Shown: piece after piece, positions 52,479-60,814 of the stretch | How the letters are laid out: each line of letters starts with the position of its first letter | How positions within the stretch are numbered: the stretch's first letter is position 1 | From: CAWAQA01 sp963784065 | GTDB taxonomy: Bacteria > Acidobacteriota > Vicinamibacteria > Vicinamibacterales > UBA2999 | Assembly: GCA_963784065.1 (NCBI GenBank) | Contig: CAWAQA010000005.1 | Coordinates: forward strand, 186,001-250,000 | DNA length: 64,000 bases | Direction of reading: 5' to 3' | Notes under the pieces: generated by a model | What the model was told of the DNA's origin: nothing | Seen by the model: the letters and a program-made list of their open reading frames with translations, nothing else | The model's database searches: none | Made by a program: the position numbers and the translations under genes

Positions 52479-53060
52479 ATGGGGGTTCCTTTCACGTTAA
52501 AACTCATGCCCGCGGTGTTGTGCCTGGCCGTGCTGTCGCCGCCCGCGATGGCCGCGCCTGACGTTCTGCCACGTCCGGGCCGCGACGGCGGGCGGCAGGC
52601 GGGTCAGGATGCTTACGAAGCCGGGTATCGCGAGGGGATGCGGCGCGGTGAGCAGGATGGCCGGCGTGGCCGCGGCTCCGAATTGCAGCGGGACCCGTCG
52701 CTCGATCGCCGCGACGATTTCCGGCGCGGGTTTGCCGACGGCTACCGCGACGGCTACGAGCGCGTTCGCGGCAGGGCCTCGCGGCAGTACGGCGATCGGC
52801 GCGACGGGGTGGGCCGGCGCGCGCCGGGCGGCTACCAGGAAGCGGCTGCCGCTCGCGGTTACAGCGACGGGTTCGAAGACGGGATGAACGACGGGCGTCG
52901 CGGTAACCGGTACGACCCGGTCGCCAGCCGCGATTATCGTGACGGCGACAACGGCTACTCCGGCTCCTACGGATCGCGGGACGCATACAAGAACAACTAC
53001 CGCGTGGGATTCCGACAAGGCTACGAAGAAGGCTATCGAGAGGGGACGCGGCGGCGGTGA
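52479..53060 (+). CDS. Exported Gly/Tyr/Arg repeat protein of unknown function
   Basis: A 193-residue secreted protein. The signal is LKLMPAVLCLAVLSPPAMAA. The mature part has four imperfect copies of an A-x-x-x-G-Y/F-x-x-G-Y/M-x-x-G pattern: AYEAGYREGMRRGEQDG, FRRGFADGYRDGYERVRG, RGYSDGFEDGMNDGRRG and YRVGFRQGYEEGYREG. Between them are charged, Arg/Asp-rich spacers. The periodic small and aromatic residues suggest stacked helices. GGGAG lies about 8 nt before the ATG; the open frame continues 69 nt upstream but without a signal. The function is unknown. Confidence 0.65.
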   Translation: MGVPFTLKLMPAVLCLAVLSPPAMAAPDVLPRPGRDGGRQAGQDAYEAGYREGMRRGEQDGRRGRGSELQRDPSLDRRDDFRRGFADGYRDGYERVRGRASRQYGDRRDGVGRRAPGGYQEAAAARGYSDGFEDGMNDGRRGNRYDPVASRDYRDGDNGYSGSYGSRDAYKNNYRVGFRQGYEEGYREGTRRR

Positions 53061-53084
53061 TTGACGACGGTGTGATTCGCGCCC

Positions 53085-53319
53085 CGTGATTTCACCACGC
53101 AGTGGCTGCCCGACCGGATAGTCTGTCGAGCGCAACGGCTTCTCGCTGGACATGCTGGCTCTGCTCCGGCAGCGCGGCCACGCCGTGCTGCCAACGGATC
53201 GCCAGGGCTCGGCGCAGGTCATCGTCTATGACCGGGGCGAGGATGTCCTCGAGGGCGGCCTCGACCGCCGCACGCCGGACGGTGGTCCGGGGTTGCTGAT
53301 CGCCCGGCCGGTGCCGTAA
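53085..53319 (+). pseudogene. Remnant of a gamma-glutamyltransferase C-terminus
   Basis: About 75 residues matching only the last part of the family: QWLPDRIV, then in another frame VERNGFSLDMLALLRQRGHA, VLPTDRQGSAQVIVYDRGED and PGLLIARPVP before a TAA at 53317-53319. The catalytic threonine region is absent, and two or more shifts lie within the first 60 nt. It is the tail of a deleted gene, 25 nt before the tRNA, and marks the edge of the decayed island. Confidence 0.65.
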
Positions 53320-53343
53320 CATGACTGGGTTCGCGCACTGGAT

Positions 53344-53418
53344 GCCGGTATCGTCTAGGGGTCAGGACACGTGGTTCTCAGCCACGGGACCGGGGTTCGA
53401 ATCCCCGTACCGGTACCA
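53344..53418 (+). tRNA. tRNA-Glu (anticodon CUC)
   Basis: A cloverleaf can be drawn. The acceptor GCCGGTA pairs with TACCGGT (one G-U at the end). The D arm follows in TCGTCTAGGGGTCAGGAC. Anticodon stem CGTGG/CCACG holds loop TTCTCAG with anticodon CTC. A 4-nt variable loop GGAC and T arm CGGGG-TTCGAAT-CCCCG follow. The encoded 3' end is ACCA. It reads GAG codons. Decayed mobile-type genes begin just after it, so it may be an integration site. Confidence 0.93.
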
Positions 53419-53489
53419 ACCTTCGCTCATGCCTCACGCGAAGGTTGCCCACCGAAGCTCGCCGTGAGTGCAGCCGAGCGAAGGTGGGC
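53418..53489. repeat. Two nested inverted repeats directly after the tRNA
   Basis: AACCTTCGC (53418-53426) pairs with GCGAAGGTT (53438-53446), and GCCCACC (53447-53453) pairs with GGTGGGC (53483-53489). The second stem also carries CGAAG on both sides. It could serve as terminator of the tRNA transcript or as a REP-like element; bases 53490-53648 beyond it hold nothing recognisable. Confidence 0.6.
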
Positions 53490-53648
53490 CGACGATTCGT
53501 TCGCCACGAGCTACGGTTGGCAAGCCACGTGACCTCGCCATGAGGCGGTGGTGTAACCACCTTTGCTATCCAATTCCTGGTTGCTACCCAAAGTCCTCGG
53601 CATGCGCTTCGGTTCCGCACGGCGGGATCTTTGCTGAGTCCACCCCTA

Positions 53649-53789
53649 ATGTTAAAGCGGTACGTGTACGTGCTCAGGAACGACGAGGTACCGCCGCGAT
53701 ACTACACGGGCGTGACATCCGACGTGCCGAGACGACATGCCGAGCACAAGGCAGGTCAGTGTTTTCACATCGCGAATCCCCGTGCGTAG
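53649..53789 (+). pseudogene. Truncated GIY-YIG nuclease
   Basis: 46 codons read MLKRYVYVLRNDEVPPRYYT, then GVTSDVPRRHAEHKAGQC, a clear single-domain GIY-YIG start (YVYVL...YYTG with the following Arg and His). The usual length is about 80-95 residues; here a TAG comes right after FHIANPRA. Downstream codons RHRNL before the TAG at 53818-53820 may be the original end, so an internal deletion is likely. The next ATG begins one base later. Confidence 0.65.
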
Positions 53790-53904
53790 CCGACCCCCCG
53801 TCAGGCATCGGAATCTGTAGATGAAGAGCGTGTTCCTCGACAGCAACATCTACGACAAGTTGGCACTCGACATTCCACTCCGCGCCCGCCTCGCGAGTCT
53901 GATC

Positions 53905-54720
53905 TTAGGAGCGTTCATGCGTCGTCTTCTTCTCCGAGAGGCTGCGGGCTAGCTCCACGACAGCCTCGGCCCCTCTCCGTCGCAGGCAAGGACCCGTCCT
54001 CACCGATGGCCCCTTGCTGGGTGAGCGCAGGCGGGTGTAACATTCCCCGTTCGCTTTGCATCCGACCATCTACGGCGCGTTTGAGCGGATTTGCGCAGCC
54101 CGCGCCCTGCACGGCCGCGTCTTGGAAGTCGGCGCCGTCCCCGGCCGGACGAGTCTGTTGCGGTTGCCCGCGCTCAAGGGCCATGTCACCCACAAAGTCG
54201 GCATCAACTTGGATGGGCCGCACACCTGTGACGGCTATCAGATCGTGCGCGGCAATTCGAACCACATGGACATGTTCGAGGCTGCCTCGTTCGACGTGGT
54301 GTTGTCCAATGCCACCCTGGAGCATGACAAGTTCTTCTGGCAGTCGATTGCCGAAATTCATCGCGTGCTGAAACCCGGGGGCGTGCTGATCGTCGGAGTG
54401 CCCGGTTTCGCGGTGGTCCCGGGAGAAGAGCGGCTGAAGCGTTGGCTGCGCGTTCTGCCCGGCGGCTCACGGATCGAGTGTCTGCTGGACACCACACCCA
54501 CATTTCGGATTCACAACCATCCCGGCGACTACTACCGCTTTAGTCCGCAGACCGTCGTGGAGGTGTTCTTAGCGGGCTTCCGCGACGTCCAGATCGAAAC
54601 CCTGATGATCCCGCCTCGCATTATCGGCGCCGGCATCAAGCTGTAGCGTCATCGCATGATCGGCGCCGTTCGGCTTCGGCATCGTGCCTCTGACGGCGCT
54701 GCTGTCGGATGCGGCAGATC
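53905..54720. mobile_element. 816-bp inserted segment carrying a methyltransferase gene, flanked by GATC direct repeats
   Basis: The limits are defined by the reading frame of the split PIN gene. GATC ends the left part (53901-53904) and also ends the insert (54717-54720), so a 4-bp target duplication is possible. No transposase, integrase or terminal inverted repeat is visible. The base composition looks lower in GC than its surroundings. It may be a small non-autonomous insertion or a chimeric join at a GATC site. Confidence 0.5.
54056..54646 (+). CDS. SAM-dependent methyltransferase (Methyltransf_11 type)
   Basis: A 196-residue class I methyltransferase. Motif I is LEVGAVPGRTSLL, with the second Gly of GxGxG replaced; the acidic motif II area is VGINLDGP; the post-core has SFDVVLSNATLEHDKFFWQS, then IHRVLKPGGVLIVGVPGF and PGDYYRFSPQTVVEVF. 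It starts at TTG (54056); the frame opens only 15 nt earlier, so the N-terminus may be cut. Codons such as TTG and TTT are more frequent than in neighbours, which suggests a different origin. The substrate is unknown; relatives occur in sugar and polysaccharide loci. Confidence 0.75.
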   Translation: MHPTIYGAFERICAARALHGRVLEVGAVPGRTSLLRLPALKGHVTHKVGINLDGPHTCDGYQIVRGNSNHMDMFEAASFDVVLSNATLEHDKFFWQSIAEIHRVLKPGGVLIVGVPGFAVVPGEERLKRWLRVLPGGSRIECLLDTTPTFRIHNHPGDYYRFSPQTVVEVFLAGFRDVQIETLMIPPRIIGAGIKL

Positions 54721-55083
54721 AGTCGTGGCGAAGTCAGGGTTATCGCTACGCCCGTCGTTGTTGACGAGTTGGTCGCCAGCCCGTTCGGTGGATTGCCGGA
54801 ATGGTTTCCGGTCATCGTAGAGCAGGAGAGTGTCTCGCTCATTGGTTACGGTAGGGTTGACATGTCTCGCATGGGAGACGGGGACGTGAGTTCGCGACAC
54901 CGAGGCACATCGAACAACGTCAAAGACCGTATCGTTGCGGACTCGGCGGATGCCCTCGCGGACGTGTTTGTGTCGCAAGACAGCCGCTGCCGGAAGCGTC
55001 TCTCCGCCATCAGTTCAAGGTGCGTGGGGTTGTCGGACGATGACTTCTGCTCTTGGCTTCAGGCCGAATTTGCAACCGCTTAA

Positions 55084-55706
55084 CCGCATTGATGTACAGG
55101 GCGCTCTCACGCTGCAATGCCCGTGAATTCCACGGTCCAACCTTTCGTAAATCCCCGGCCGCGCAACGAGAACCTGACCATCCAACCCTCCGCTCAATCC
55201 CCCACGGTATCAAGTCTCCCTGCTGATGGTCCGCGACCCGATCGCGCTGCCCGGATGAGCAGCGCCGGGTAGCCGTCGAACTCGAGCATGTGCAGCCACT
55301 CGCTCGTTGGGGAAATGCCGGATCGCGCCTCGCGGGCATCGGCGTGATCAACGCGGGCGGTCGAGGCACGAAGGCGCCTTTTCAGACCGGCACACCGATG
55401 TGCTCCGTCATCCGTGGACGCCGTCTTGCACGACGTGGGATCGCTTCCCTTGACCGTACATGAACCCATGCAGGAGGGGCGTGCATGACTCGTCACCCAT
55501 CGAAAGCGTTTCTGTCTGTTGTCGCACTTGCCGCGATCCTGCACACCACCGGACCGCTCGGCCCGTCGCGCTACAGAACGCCGCGCCGGAAGGGTGGCGA
55601 TAAGCGGCCGCCGCACGAGCGCGATCCGGCGGTCGCGCTCGTGCACGTCTTCCGCGCTTTCGCCCGCCGGTCGGCGACGGCGCCAGGCCTGTCGACAAAT
55701 GACCCC
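55084..55706. other. Decayed intergenic region with one recognisable remnant
   Basis: 623 bp without an intact gene. A DNA ligase-like remnant is readable on the minus strand at about 55245-55366. The open frames at 55370-55706 on either strand look random and have no motif I recognise. No transposase or attachment site is seen. Confidence 0.6.
55245..55366 (-). pseudogene. Remnant of an ATP-dependent (LigD-type) DNA ligase adenylation domain
   Basis: The minus strand reads ALITPMPAR in one frame and, after a shift, SGISPTSEWLHMLEFDGYPA followed by LLI. This is the ITPMLA...EWLHELKFDGYRAL start of ligase domains. The catalytic Lys of KxDG is replaced by Glu (LEFDG) and nothing ligase-like follows. 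It is a dead fragment. Confidence 0.5.
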
Positions 55707-57368
55707 TCATCTGCCACCAGCTGGACACGGCAGCCCCGATCCGCTTTCGACGGCGACACCCGTCACGTCGCGCCTGATCAACACGCGGTAACCATCGGCG
55801 GCGACGCGGCGATCGCCGAAGCTCGTCTCGCCGCCGACGCGGTACTCGGCATCAAGGTAGGCGGCGACGAGCGGGAACGTCGATCGAAACGTGTCCTCCG
55901 ACGCGGTCTGGACGATCGCCAGCGGCACCCGCTGTGATCGCATCTGCTCGATCGTCCGGCGCTGATCCGCATCGGACGACCAGTGCTCGCCGAGGACCAC
56001 CGCCATCCCGCCGGCGAAGCCCCGCTCTCCGAAGAAGAACACCTCCGGCGCGAACCAGGTGACGAGCACGCGCGCGTCGGCGGGCGTACAGGTCCGCAGG
56101 TAGGCGGCGATGCCGCCAAGCGCAGCGTCATCGGGAAAGAAGACCTGCAGCGGCGGTGACCCGGCGAGCTGTGCGACGACGATCGGCAGACGTCTCGCTG
56201 CCGAGAACGGTGCGCGCGCGAGGCGGAGACCCTGTTGCGGAAACGCGATGAGCAGCATCAGCGTGCACACCAGCAGCGCCGCCGCGGCGACCTTCGTCGA
56301 CTTCACGGATGCACGTGTCGCGGGGACGCCGTCACCGCGCGGCCACCACTGCCCGACGACCGCGGCGGCGATGATGACGGCGACGGGGACGGCAGCCCCG
56401 ATACGCGCGGCAATCGGATCGCGCAACACGAACGTGCAGACGCATGCGCAGAGCGCGCCGGCAGCGAGAACCTTCCGGTCGCGCACGCGCAACGAGGCGT
56501 GCTTCCACCGCTGCAGCCCCGCCGACATGGCGGCGAGCAAGGGCGTTCCGGCAATCATCAGGTAGACGACCGACGCCTGATCGAACGCGAGCGGCGGCAG
56601 TGAAAAGAGGCGCGACCGTTGCCCTTCGCGCATCGCGTACGTCGCCATCTGCCTCGCCGCCTCCGGCACGCCCGCCGTCAAGTGGACGAAGATCAGCGCC
56701 GGCGCGAGCGCCGCCGCGACAACGGCGGCGTAGAGGCCGACGTCGGCCCAGCGCGACGACCTCGCCCGGTGGCGCAGGACGATGGCGGTGATACACGCAG
56801 CCAGCAGGTAGAGGCCGTTGTCGTAGCGAAACAGCGCCGCGCACGCCGTGAGCACGCCCGCAGCCGCGAGGCGGCCGCGTGCCGGCACATCCAGGTACCG
56901 CCAACAGACGAACAACCCTGCCGTGTAGAAGAACACCTTGTCGAAGTCGTAGTAGCGCGGCGGCACGTACCAGGTAAGCAGCGCCGCGACGAGCCCGATC
57001 GCGATCGAACCAGAGCCTTCTGCGGCGAGCCAGAACGTCAGCGCTGCGGCGGTCGCGATGGCCGCGGCAACGAGCACTGCGTCCCCGAGCAGGCTGCCGC
57101 CGGTGATCGCCTGCGCCGCCGCCGACGCGTAGAGCGTCAGGAAGTAGCCGGGATCGCGGAAATCAGCGAAGGGACGATCGCCGTAGACGAGGATCTGGCG
57201 CGCGCGCGAGAGGCGATCGAAATGATCGTTGAGGAAGTCGACGCTGGCGAGCGCCAGTCCGGCCGTCGCCAGCCACACCAGCGCTGCGTACGCACGCGCC
57301 CGCGGTGCGACGCGACGCAATTCGTGTGGGCGTGGATGCGTTGCACCCGTGGGCTCGTCCGGCAGCAT
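55707..57368 (-). CDS. GT39-like polytopic membrane glycosyltransferase
   Basis: An intact 553-residue membrane protein with about ten hydrophobic helices in its first 410 residues. The pattern is that of dolichyl/undecaprenyl-phosphate sugar transferases: an acidic first outer loop (SVDFLNDHFDRLSRARQILV, then YGDRPFADFRDPGYFLTLYA), GLVAALLTWYVPPRYYDFDK, and FRYDNGLYLLAACITAIVL. A soluble C-terminal domain of about 130 residues (LGGIAAYLRTCTPADARVLV, EVFFFGERGFAGGMAVVLG) resembles the periplasmic part of related proteins. It may glycosylate cell-wall components; donor and acceptor are unknown. The start ATG at 57368 lies directly after a run of low-complexity leader. Confidence 0.78.
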   Translation of the reverse strand: MLPDEPTGATHPRPHELRRVAPRARAYAALVWLATAGLALASVDFLNDHFDRLSRARQILVYGDRPFADFRDPGYFLTLYASAAAQAITGGSLLGDAVLVAAAIATAAALTFWLAAEGSGSIAIGLVAALLTWYVPPRYYDFDKVFFYTAGLFVCWRYLDVPARGRLAAAGVLTACAALFRYDNGLYLLAACITAIVLRHRARSSRWADVGLYAAVVAAALAPALIFVHLTAGVPEAARQMATYAMREGQRSRLFSLPPLAFDQASVVYLMIAGTPLLAAMSAGLQRWKHASLRVRDRKVLAAGALCACVCTFVLRDPIAARIGAAVPVAVIIAAAVVGQWWPRGDGVPATRASVKSTKVAAAALLVCTLMLLIAFPQQGLRLARAPFSAARRLPIVVAQLAGSPPLQVFFPDDAALGGIAAYLRTCTPADARVLVTWFAPEVFFFGERGFAGGMAVVLGEHWSSDADQRRTIEQMRSQRVPLAIVQTASEDTFRSTFPLVAAYLDAEYRVGGETSFGDRRVAADGYRVLIRRDVTGVAVESGSGLPCPAGGR

Positions 57369-57419
57369 CCGCCGTAGGATCTTACTTCCGGAATATCTGT
57401 GCGCCGTCGTCCGGCGCCA

Positions 57420-57439
57420 GGCCGACCTGAAGGTCGGCC
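57420..57439. repeat. Loop-conserved hairpin element, arm GGCCGACC, loop TGAA
   Basis: Perfect 8-bp arms followed by CTCTAC. It lies in the 270-bp divergent gap between the glycosyltransferase and the M23 peptidase; a degenerate relative (CTTCCGCGTTCAGGCGCGGA) is at about 57464. Confidence 0.8.
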
Positions 57440-57604
57440 TCTACAGAACACAACGAGTGGTGGCTTCCGCGTTCAGGCGCGGACGAGGTCCGATCTTCGC
57501 GATCTGCGCGGCAGCGTACGGCGCATATGCTGCAAGGATTGTCGATGGCGATCGCGCGTATCGACGTCATGTCGTGCCTCTTGAGCTTCGAACGCTGTCG
57601 CTCA

Positions 57605-57633
57605 CGGACACCTGTCGCTCCGTCCGGTATGAT
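57605..57633 (+). promoter_or_regulatory. Likely promoter of the M23-heme A gene run; -10 TATGAT 6 nt before the ATG
   Basis: CGGACA (57605-57610), a 17-nt spacer, then TATGAT (57628-57633). The ATG at 57640 falls at the expected +1 position and no ribosome site is present, so the mRNA is probably leaderless. Confidence 0.5.
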
Positions 57634-57639
57634 GCCTTT

Positions 57640-59025
57640 ATGCGTGCACTTCTGAAGTTTCTCGTCGTCGTGGCCGTGCTGGCGGCGCTCGTCGGTGGTG
57701 GCGCGTGGATATGGGCGGGGCGTGCCGAAGGGCCGCAGATCCAGATCCGCCAGCCCGAGAAGTTCGTCGGCCAGACCACTCCGCTCGAGCTTGTCGTTGA
57801 GTCGCCGGACGGACAGTTTTCCCGCGTGGACGTGACGCTCGAGCAGGCGGGCAAGTCGTTCCCCGTGTTCAGCCTCGACCAGCCGGCGCAGGGGTCGGTC
57901 AAACAGGAAGCGGCGGAGCGACTCTACATTTCGCGTCAGATCGGGAAGCGGGCCATGCCTGAGCTGCAGGCCGGTCCCGCGCGCATCGTCGTGCGCGCCG
58001 CGCGCCCGGTCGTCTATGGCATCCGCGAGGCCGCGTCGGAGGCCGCTCGCGACGTAGACGTGCGTCTCGAGCCGCCCCGGGTGGCCGTGCTCTCGACCTT
58101 CCACTACGTCAACCACGGGGGCGCCGAGTTCGTCGTCTATCGCGCCACGCCGGCCGACGTCGAGTCGGGCATCCGCGTGGGCGACAAGACGTATCCCGGC
58201 TTCCCCGCCAGCGGCGCGGGCATCAAGGCCGATCCCTCCACCCGCGTGGCGTTCTTCGGCCTGCTCCAGGACCAGGACCTGAACACGCCCATCCAGGTCT
58301 TCGCCCGCGACGGCGCCGGCAACGAAGCGGTCGCGGCGCTCGATCACCGGCCGTTCGCAAAGCCGTTCCTGCGCAGCCGCATCGAGATCAACGACCGGTT
58401 CCTGCAGCACGTCGTTCCGCAGATCGCGGCGGCCACTCCGTCCATGCAGCTCTCGACGTCGCCGGAGGACCAGCTGACCTCCTTCCTGAAGATCAACGGT
58501 GACCTGAGGCGGCAGAACAACGAGACCATTGCGGAACTGGCAAAGAAGACGGCTCCCGAGATGTTGTGGCACGGGCCGTTCAAGCCGCTCACCAATGCCG
58601 CCGTGGAGGCGCGCTTCGCGGACAACCGCACGTATATCTACGAGGGCAAGGAAGTCGATCGGCAGGTGCACCTGGGGTTCGACCTCGCGGTGACGGCGCG
58701 CGTGCCGGTCACGGCGGCCCACGCCGGCCGCGTGCTGCATGCAGGCGATCTGGGCATCTACGGGAACGCGGTCATCATCGACCACGGCCTCGGGGTCCAG
58801 TCGCTGTACGCGCACCTCTCGTCGATCGACGCGAAGGTCGGAGACATGGTGACGATGGGTCAGGTGCTCGGGCGCAGCGGCACGACCGGCCTGGCGCTCG
58901 GCGACCACCTCCACTTCACGATGCTGCTGAATGGGAACGCGGTAAATCCGGTGGAATGGTGGGATCCGAAGTGGACGGAAGATCGCGTCCTCCGCAAGAT
59001 CCGGGAGGCCGGCGGCGCCGTGTGA
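57640..59025 (+). CDS. M23-family (LytM-type) peptidase, membrane-anchored
   Basis: An intact 461-residue protein. One N-terminal membrane helix (LLKFLVVVAVLAALVGGGAW) is followed by about 300 residues of beta-rich domains that match nothing I can name (IQIRQPEKFVGQTTPLELVV, VDVRLEPPRVAVLSTFHYVN). The C-terminal LytM domain has the zinc motifs in VDRQVHLGFDLAV (HxxxD) and LGDHLHFTMLLNG (HxH), with IIDHGLGVQSLYAHLSSI between. It should cut peptidoglycan cross-links, or bind them, in the periplasm. The cupredoxin-like gene begins 13 nt downstream. Confidence 0.88.
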   Translation: MRALLKFLVVVAVLAALVGGGAWIWAGRAEGPQIQIRQPEKFVGQTTPLELVVESPDGQFSRVDVTLEQAGKSFPVFSLDQPAQGSVKQEAAERLYISRQIGKRAMPELQAGPARIVVRAARPVVYGIREAASEAARDVDVRLEPPRVAVLSTFHYVNHGGAEFVVYRATPADVESGIRVGDKTYPGFPASGAGIKADPSTRVAFFGLLQDQDLNTPIQVFARDGAGNEAVAALDHRPFAKPFLRSRIEINDRFLQHVVPQIAAATPSMQLSTSPEDQLTSFLKINGDLRRQNNETIAELAKKTAPEMLWHGPFKPLTNAAVEARFADNRTYIYEGKEVDRQVHLGFDLAVTARVPVTAAHAGRVLHAGDLGIYGNAVIIDHGLGVQSLYAHLSSIDAKVGDMVTMGQVLGRSGTTGLALGDHLHFTMLLNGNAVNPVEWWDPKWTEDRVLRKIREAGGAV

Positions 59026-59038
59026 TAATGATCGCTTC

Positions 59039-59807
59039 ATGCGATCTCATCTCCTTCATCGGGGTGCGGTAGCGGCGCTCCTCGCGGCCCTGCTCGCGTC
59101 AATCGGCTGCGGCGGAACGCAGGAGGCGGCGCCGCGAAGCGGAACCGGCCGTCACCAACCCCGTGGATCCGGCGACCGCAGGCAGCGTCACCGGGCAGAT
59201 CTCGTTCGCAGGCACGCCACCGAAGCCAACACCCATCAAGATGGGCTCTGATCCGTACTGCGAGAAGCAGGGTGCGGCGGTCAGCGAGACCGTCGTCGTC
59301 GGCGGCGAGGGCGGACTGAGGAACGTCTTCGTGTACGTGAAAGACGGCCTCGGCGACCGCCGGTTCCCGGTACCAGCGACGCCGGTGGTACTCGACCAGA
59401 AGGGTTGCCGATACGTGCCGCATGTGTTTGGCGTGCAGGTCGGCCAGCCTGTCGAGATCGTGAACAGCGATCCCACGCTGCACAACATCCACGCTCTTGC
59501 GGAGACGAACCGTGAGTTCAACATGGGTCAGCCGGTGCCGGGGAAGGACACGCACACGTTCAGCACGAAGGAAGTGATGGTGCCGTTCAAGTGCGACGTG
59601 CACCGCTGGATGAACGCGTACGTGGGCGTGCTCGACCATCCGTTCTACGCCGTGACGTCCGACGATGGACGCTTCGAGCTCAAGGGCCTGCCGCCCGGCA
59701 CCTACACGATCGAGGCGTGGCACGAGACGCTCGGCACGCAGACGCAGACGGTGACGATCGGCGAGAAAGAAACGAAGGACATCCCCTTCTCGTTCAAGAC
59801 AACCTAG
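59039..59807 (+). CDS. Cupredoxin-like lipoprotein with carboxypeptidase-regulatory end (one frameshift)
   Basis: A protein of about 255 residues. The signal MRSHLLHRGAVAALLAALLA runs into SIGCGG, a lipobox. After a shift near 59138 (joining to EAEPAVTNPVDPA) comes a cupredoxin-like fold: FGVQVGQPVEIVNSDPTLHN with His, and VPFKCDVHRWMNAYVGVLDH with Cys, His and Met in a compact CxxHxxM array. The end, DGRFELKGLPPGTYTIEAWH, is a carboxypeptidase-regulatory-like strand pair. It likely binds copper outside the inner membrane. The position directly before heme A and heme O synthase suggests a role in oxidase assembly or electron transfer (inference). GATAAT lies 9 nt before the ATG. Confidence 0.75.
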
Positions 59808-59818
59808 TACGGGCCGCC

Positions 59819-60814
59819 ATGCTCCTTCACCTCTTTGCCGCGCTCGTGGCGCTGTCCACGGCGATCCTGATTTTTGCAGGCGGTCTCGTCACGAGCACCG
59901 GGTCGGGTCTCTCTGTGCCGGACTGGCCGAACACCTACGGCTGGTTCATGTTCACGTTCCCGCTGGAGAAGATGGTCGGCGGAATTTTCTACGAACACAG
60001 CCACCGGCTGATTGCGAGCGGCGTCGGGTTCCTGATCGCGGTGCTGGCCGTCTGGCTGTGGCGCGCGGAGCCGCGCGCGTGGGTGCGGCGGCTCGGGTTC
60101 GTCGCGCTCGCCGCGGTGGTCACGCAGGGCATTCTCGGTGGCATCACCGTGCTCTGGTTCCTGCCGAAGCCGGTCTCGATTTCGCATGCCGCCCTTGCCC
60201 AGCTCGTCTTCTGCCTCACGGTCGCCATCGCGCTGGTGACCTCGCGCGGTTGGCGGCAGGCCTACGCCCGCGCCGGCGTCACGCTGGGTACCGACCGCGT
60301 GCTGCAGCAGATCGCGATCGCCACGACGGCGCTGATCTTCGTCCAGATCGTTGCCGGGGCAACGATGCGGCACAACGAGGCGGGGCTCGCGATCCCGGAT
60401 TTTCCGCTGGCGTTCGGTCAGATCGTCCCGCCGCACTGGGATCTGAAGATCGCGTTGCATTTTGCGCACCGCGTCGGCGCGCTGATCGTCACGATCCTCG
60501 TGCTGGCGACGACGGGGCACGTGTTCTATCACCACCGGCGCCGTCCGGAGCTGGTGCGGCCGTCGGCGCTGCTCCTGGTGCTGCTCGCCGTCCAGATCAC
60601 GCTGGGCGCGCTGACGGTCCTGAGCGGCCGCGACCACATCATCAACTCGCTGCACGTGGTGACTGGCGCGCTGGTACTGGTCACGTCGCTCGTCGTGACG
60701 TTGCGGGCTCACCGCGGGCGCTTTGCCACGCTTGGCGAGCCATCTCTTTCTCCACCGGCGCAGACCTTCACGGTCCGCGTGGCGGGCCATGAGCGCCCGC
60801 CCCGCCCGGCATGA
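59819..60814 (+). CDS. ctaA: Heme A synthase (COX15/CtaA family)
   Basis: An intact 331-residue membrane protein with eight helices and the duplicated four-helix pattern of CtaA. The first half has GGLVTSTGSGLSVPDWPNTY and FYEHSHRLIASGVGFLIAVL (heme-ligand His); the second has GATMRHNEAGLAIPDFPLAF, ALHFAHRVGALIVTILVL and SLHVVTGALVLVTSLVV. It converts heme O to heme A for aa3/caa3 oxidases. The start is 11 nt after the cupredoxin stop, and the stop overlaps the ATG of the heme O synthase (ATGA). Confidence 0.92.
   Translation: MLLHLFAALVALSTAILIFAGGLVTSTGSGLSVPDWPNTYGWFMFTFPLEKMVGGIFYEHSHRLIASGVGFLIAVLAVWLWRAEPRAWVRRLGFVALAAVVTQGILGGITVLWFLPKPVSISHAALAQLVFCLTVAIALVTSRGWRQAYARAGVTLGTDRVLQQIAIATTALIFVQIVAGATMRHNEAGLAIPDFPLAFGQIVPPHWDLKIALHFAHRVGALIVTILVLATTGHVFYHHRRRPELVRPSALLLVLLAVQITLGALTVLSGRDHIINSLHVVTGALVLVTSLVVTLRAHRGRFATLGEPSLSPPAQTFTVRVAGHERPPRPA

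Larger units (their letters stand above)
53821..55083 (+). pseudogene. PIN-domain gene split by an 816-bp insertion
   Basis: Codons 1-28 (53821-53904) give MKSVFLDSNIYDKLALDIPL and RARLASLI, the start of a PIN nuclease with the first acidic residue in FLDSNIYDK. The remainder resumes in frame at 54721: SRGEVRVIATPVVVDELVAS, then PEWFPVIVEQESVSLIGYGR, and KDRIVADSADALADVFVSQD with the conserved acidic residues, ending at 55083. Joined, the product is 148 residues, the normal size for a PIN protein. Both junctions carry GATC. Such proteins are often toxins of toxin-antitoxin pairs or RNases; this copy is disrupted unless the insertion is an assembly chimera. Confidence 0.75.

Noticed and set aside
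53378..53620. Minus-strand open frame ending FEPRSRG
   Set aside because: The end is the reverse reading of the tRNA T arm, a common artefact, and the rest covers inverted repeats.
53344..55706. Complete integrative element or transposon after the tRNA
   Set aside because: No integrase, transposase or duplicated tRNA end is readable; only decayed fragments remain.
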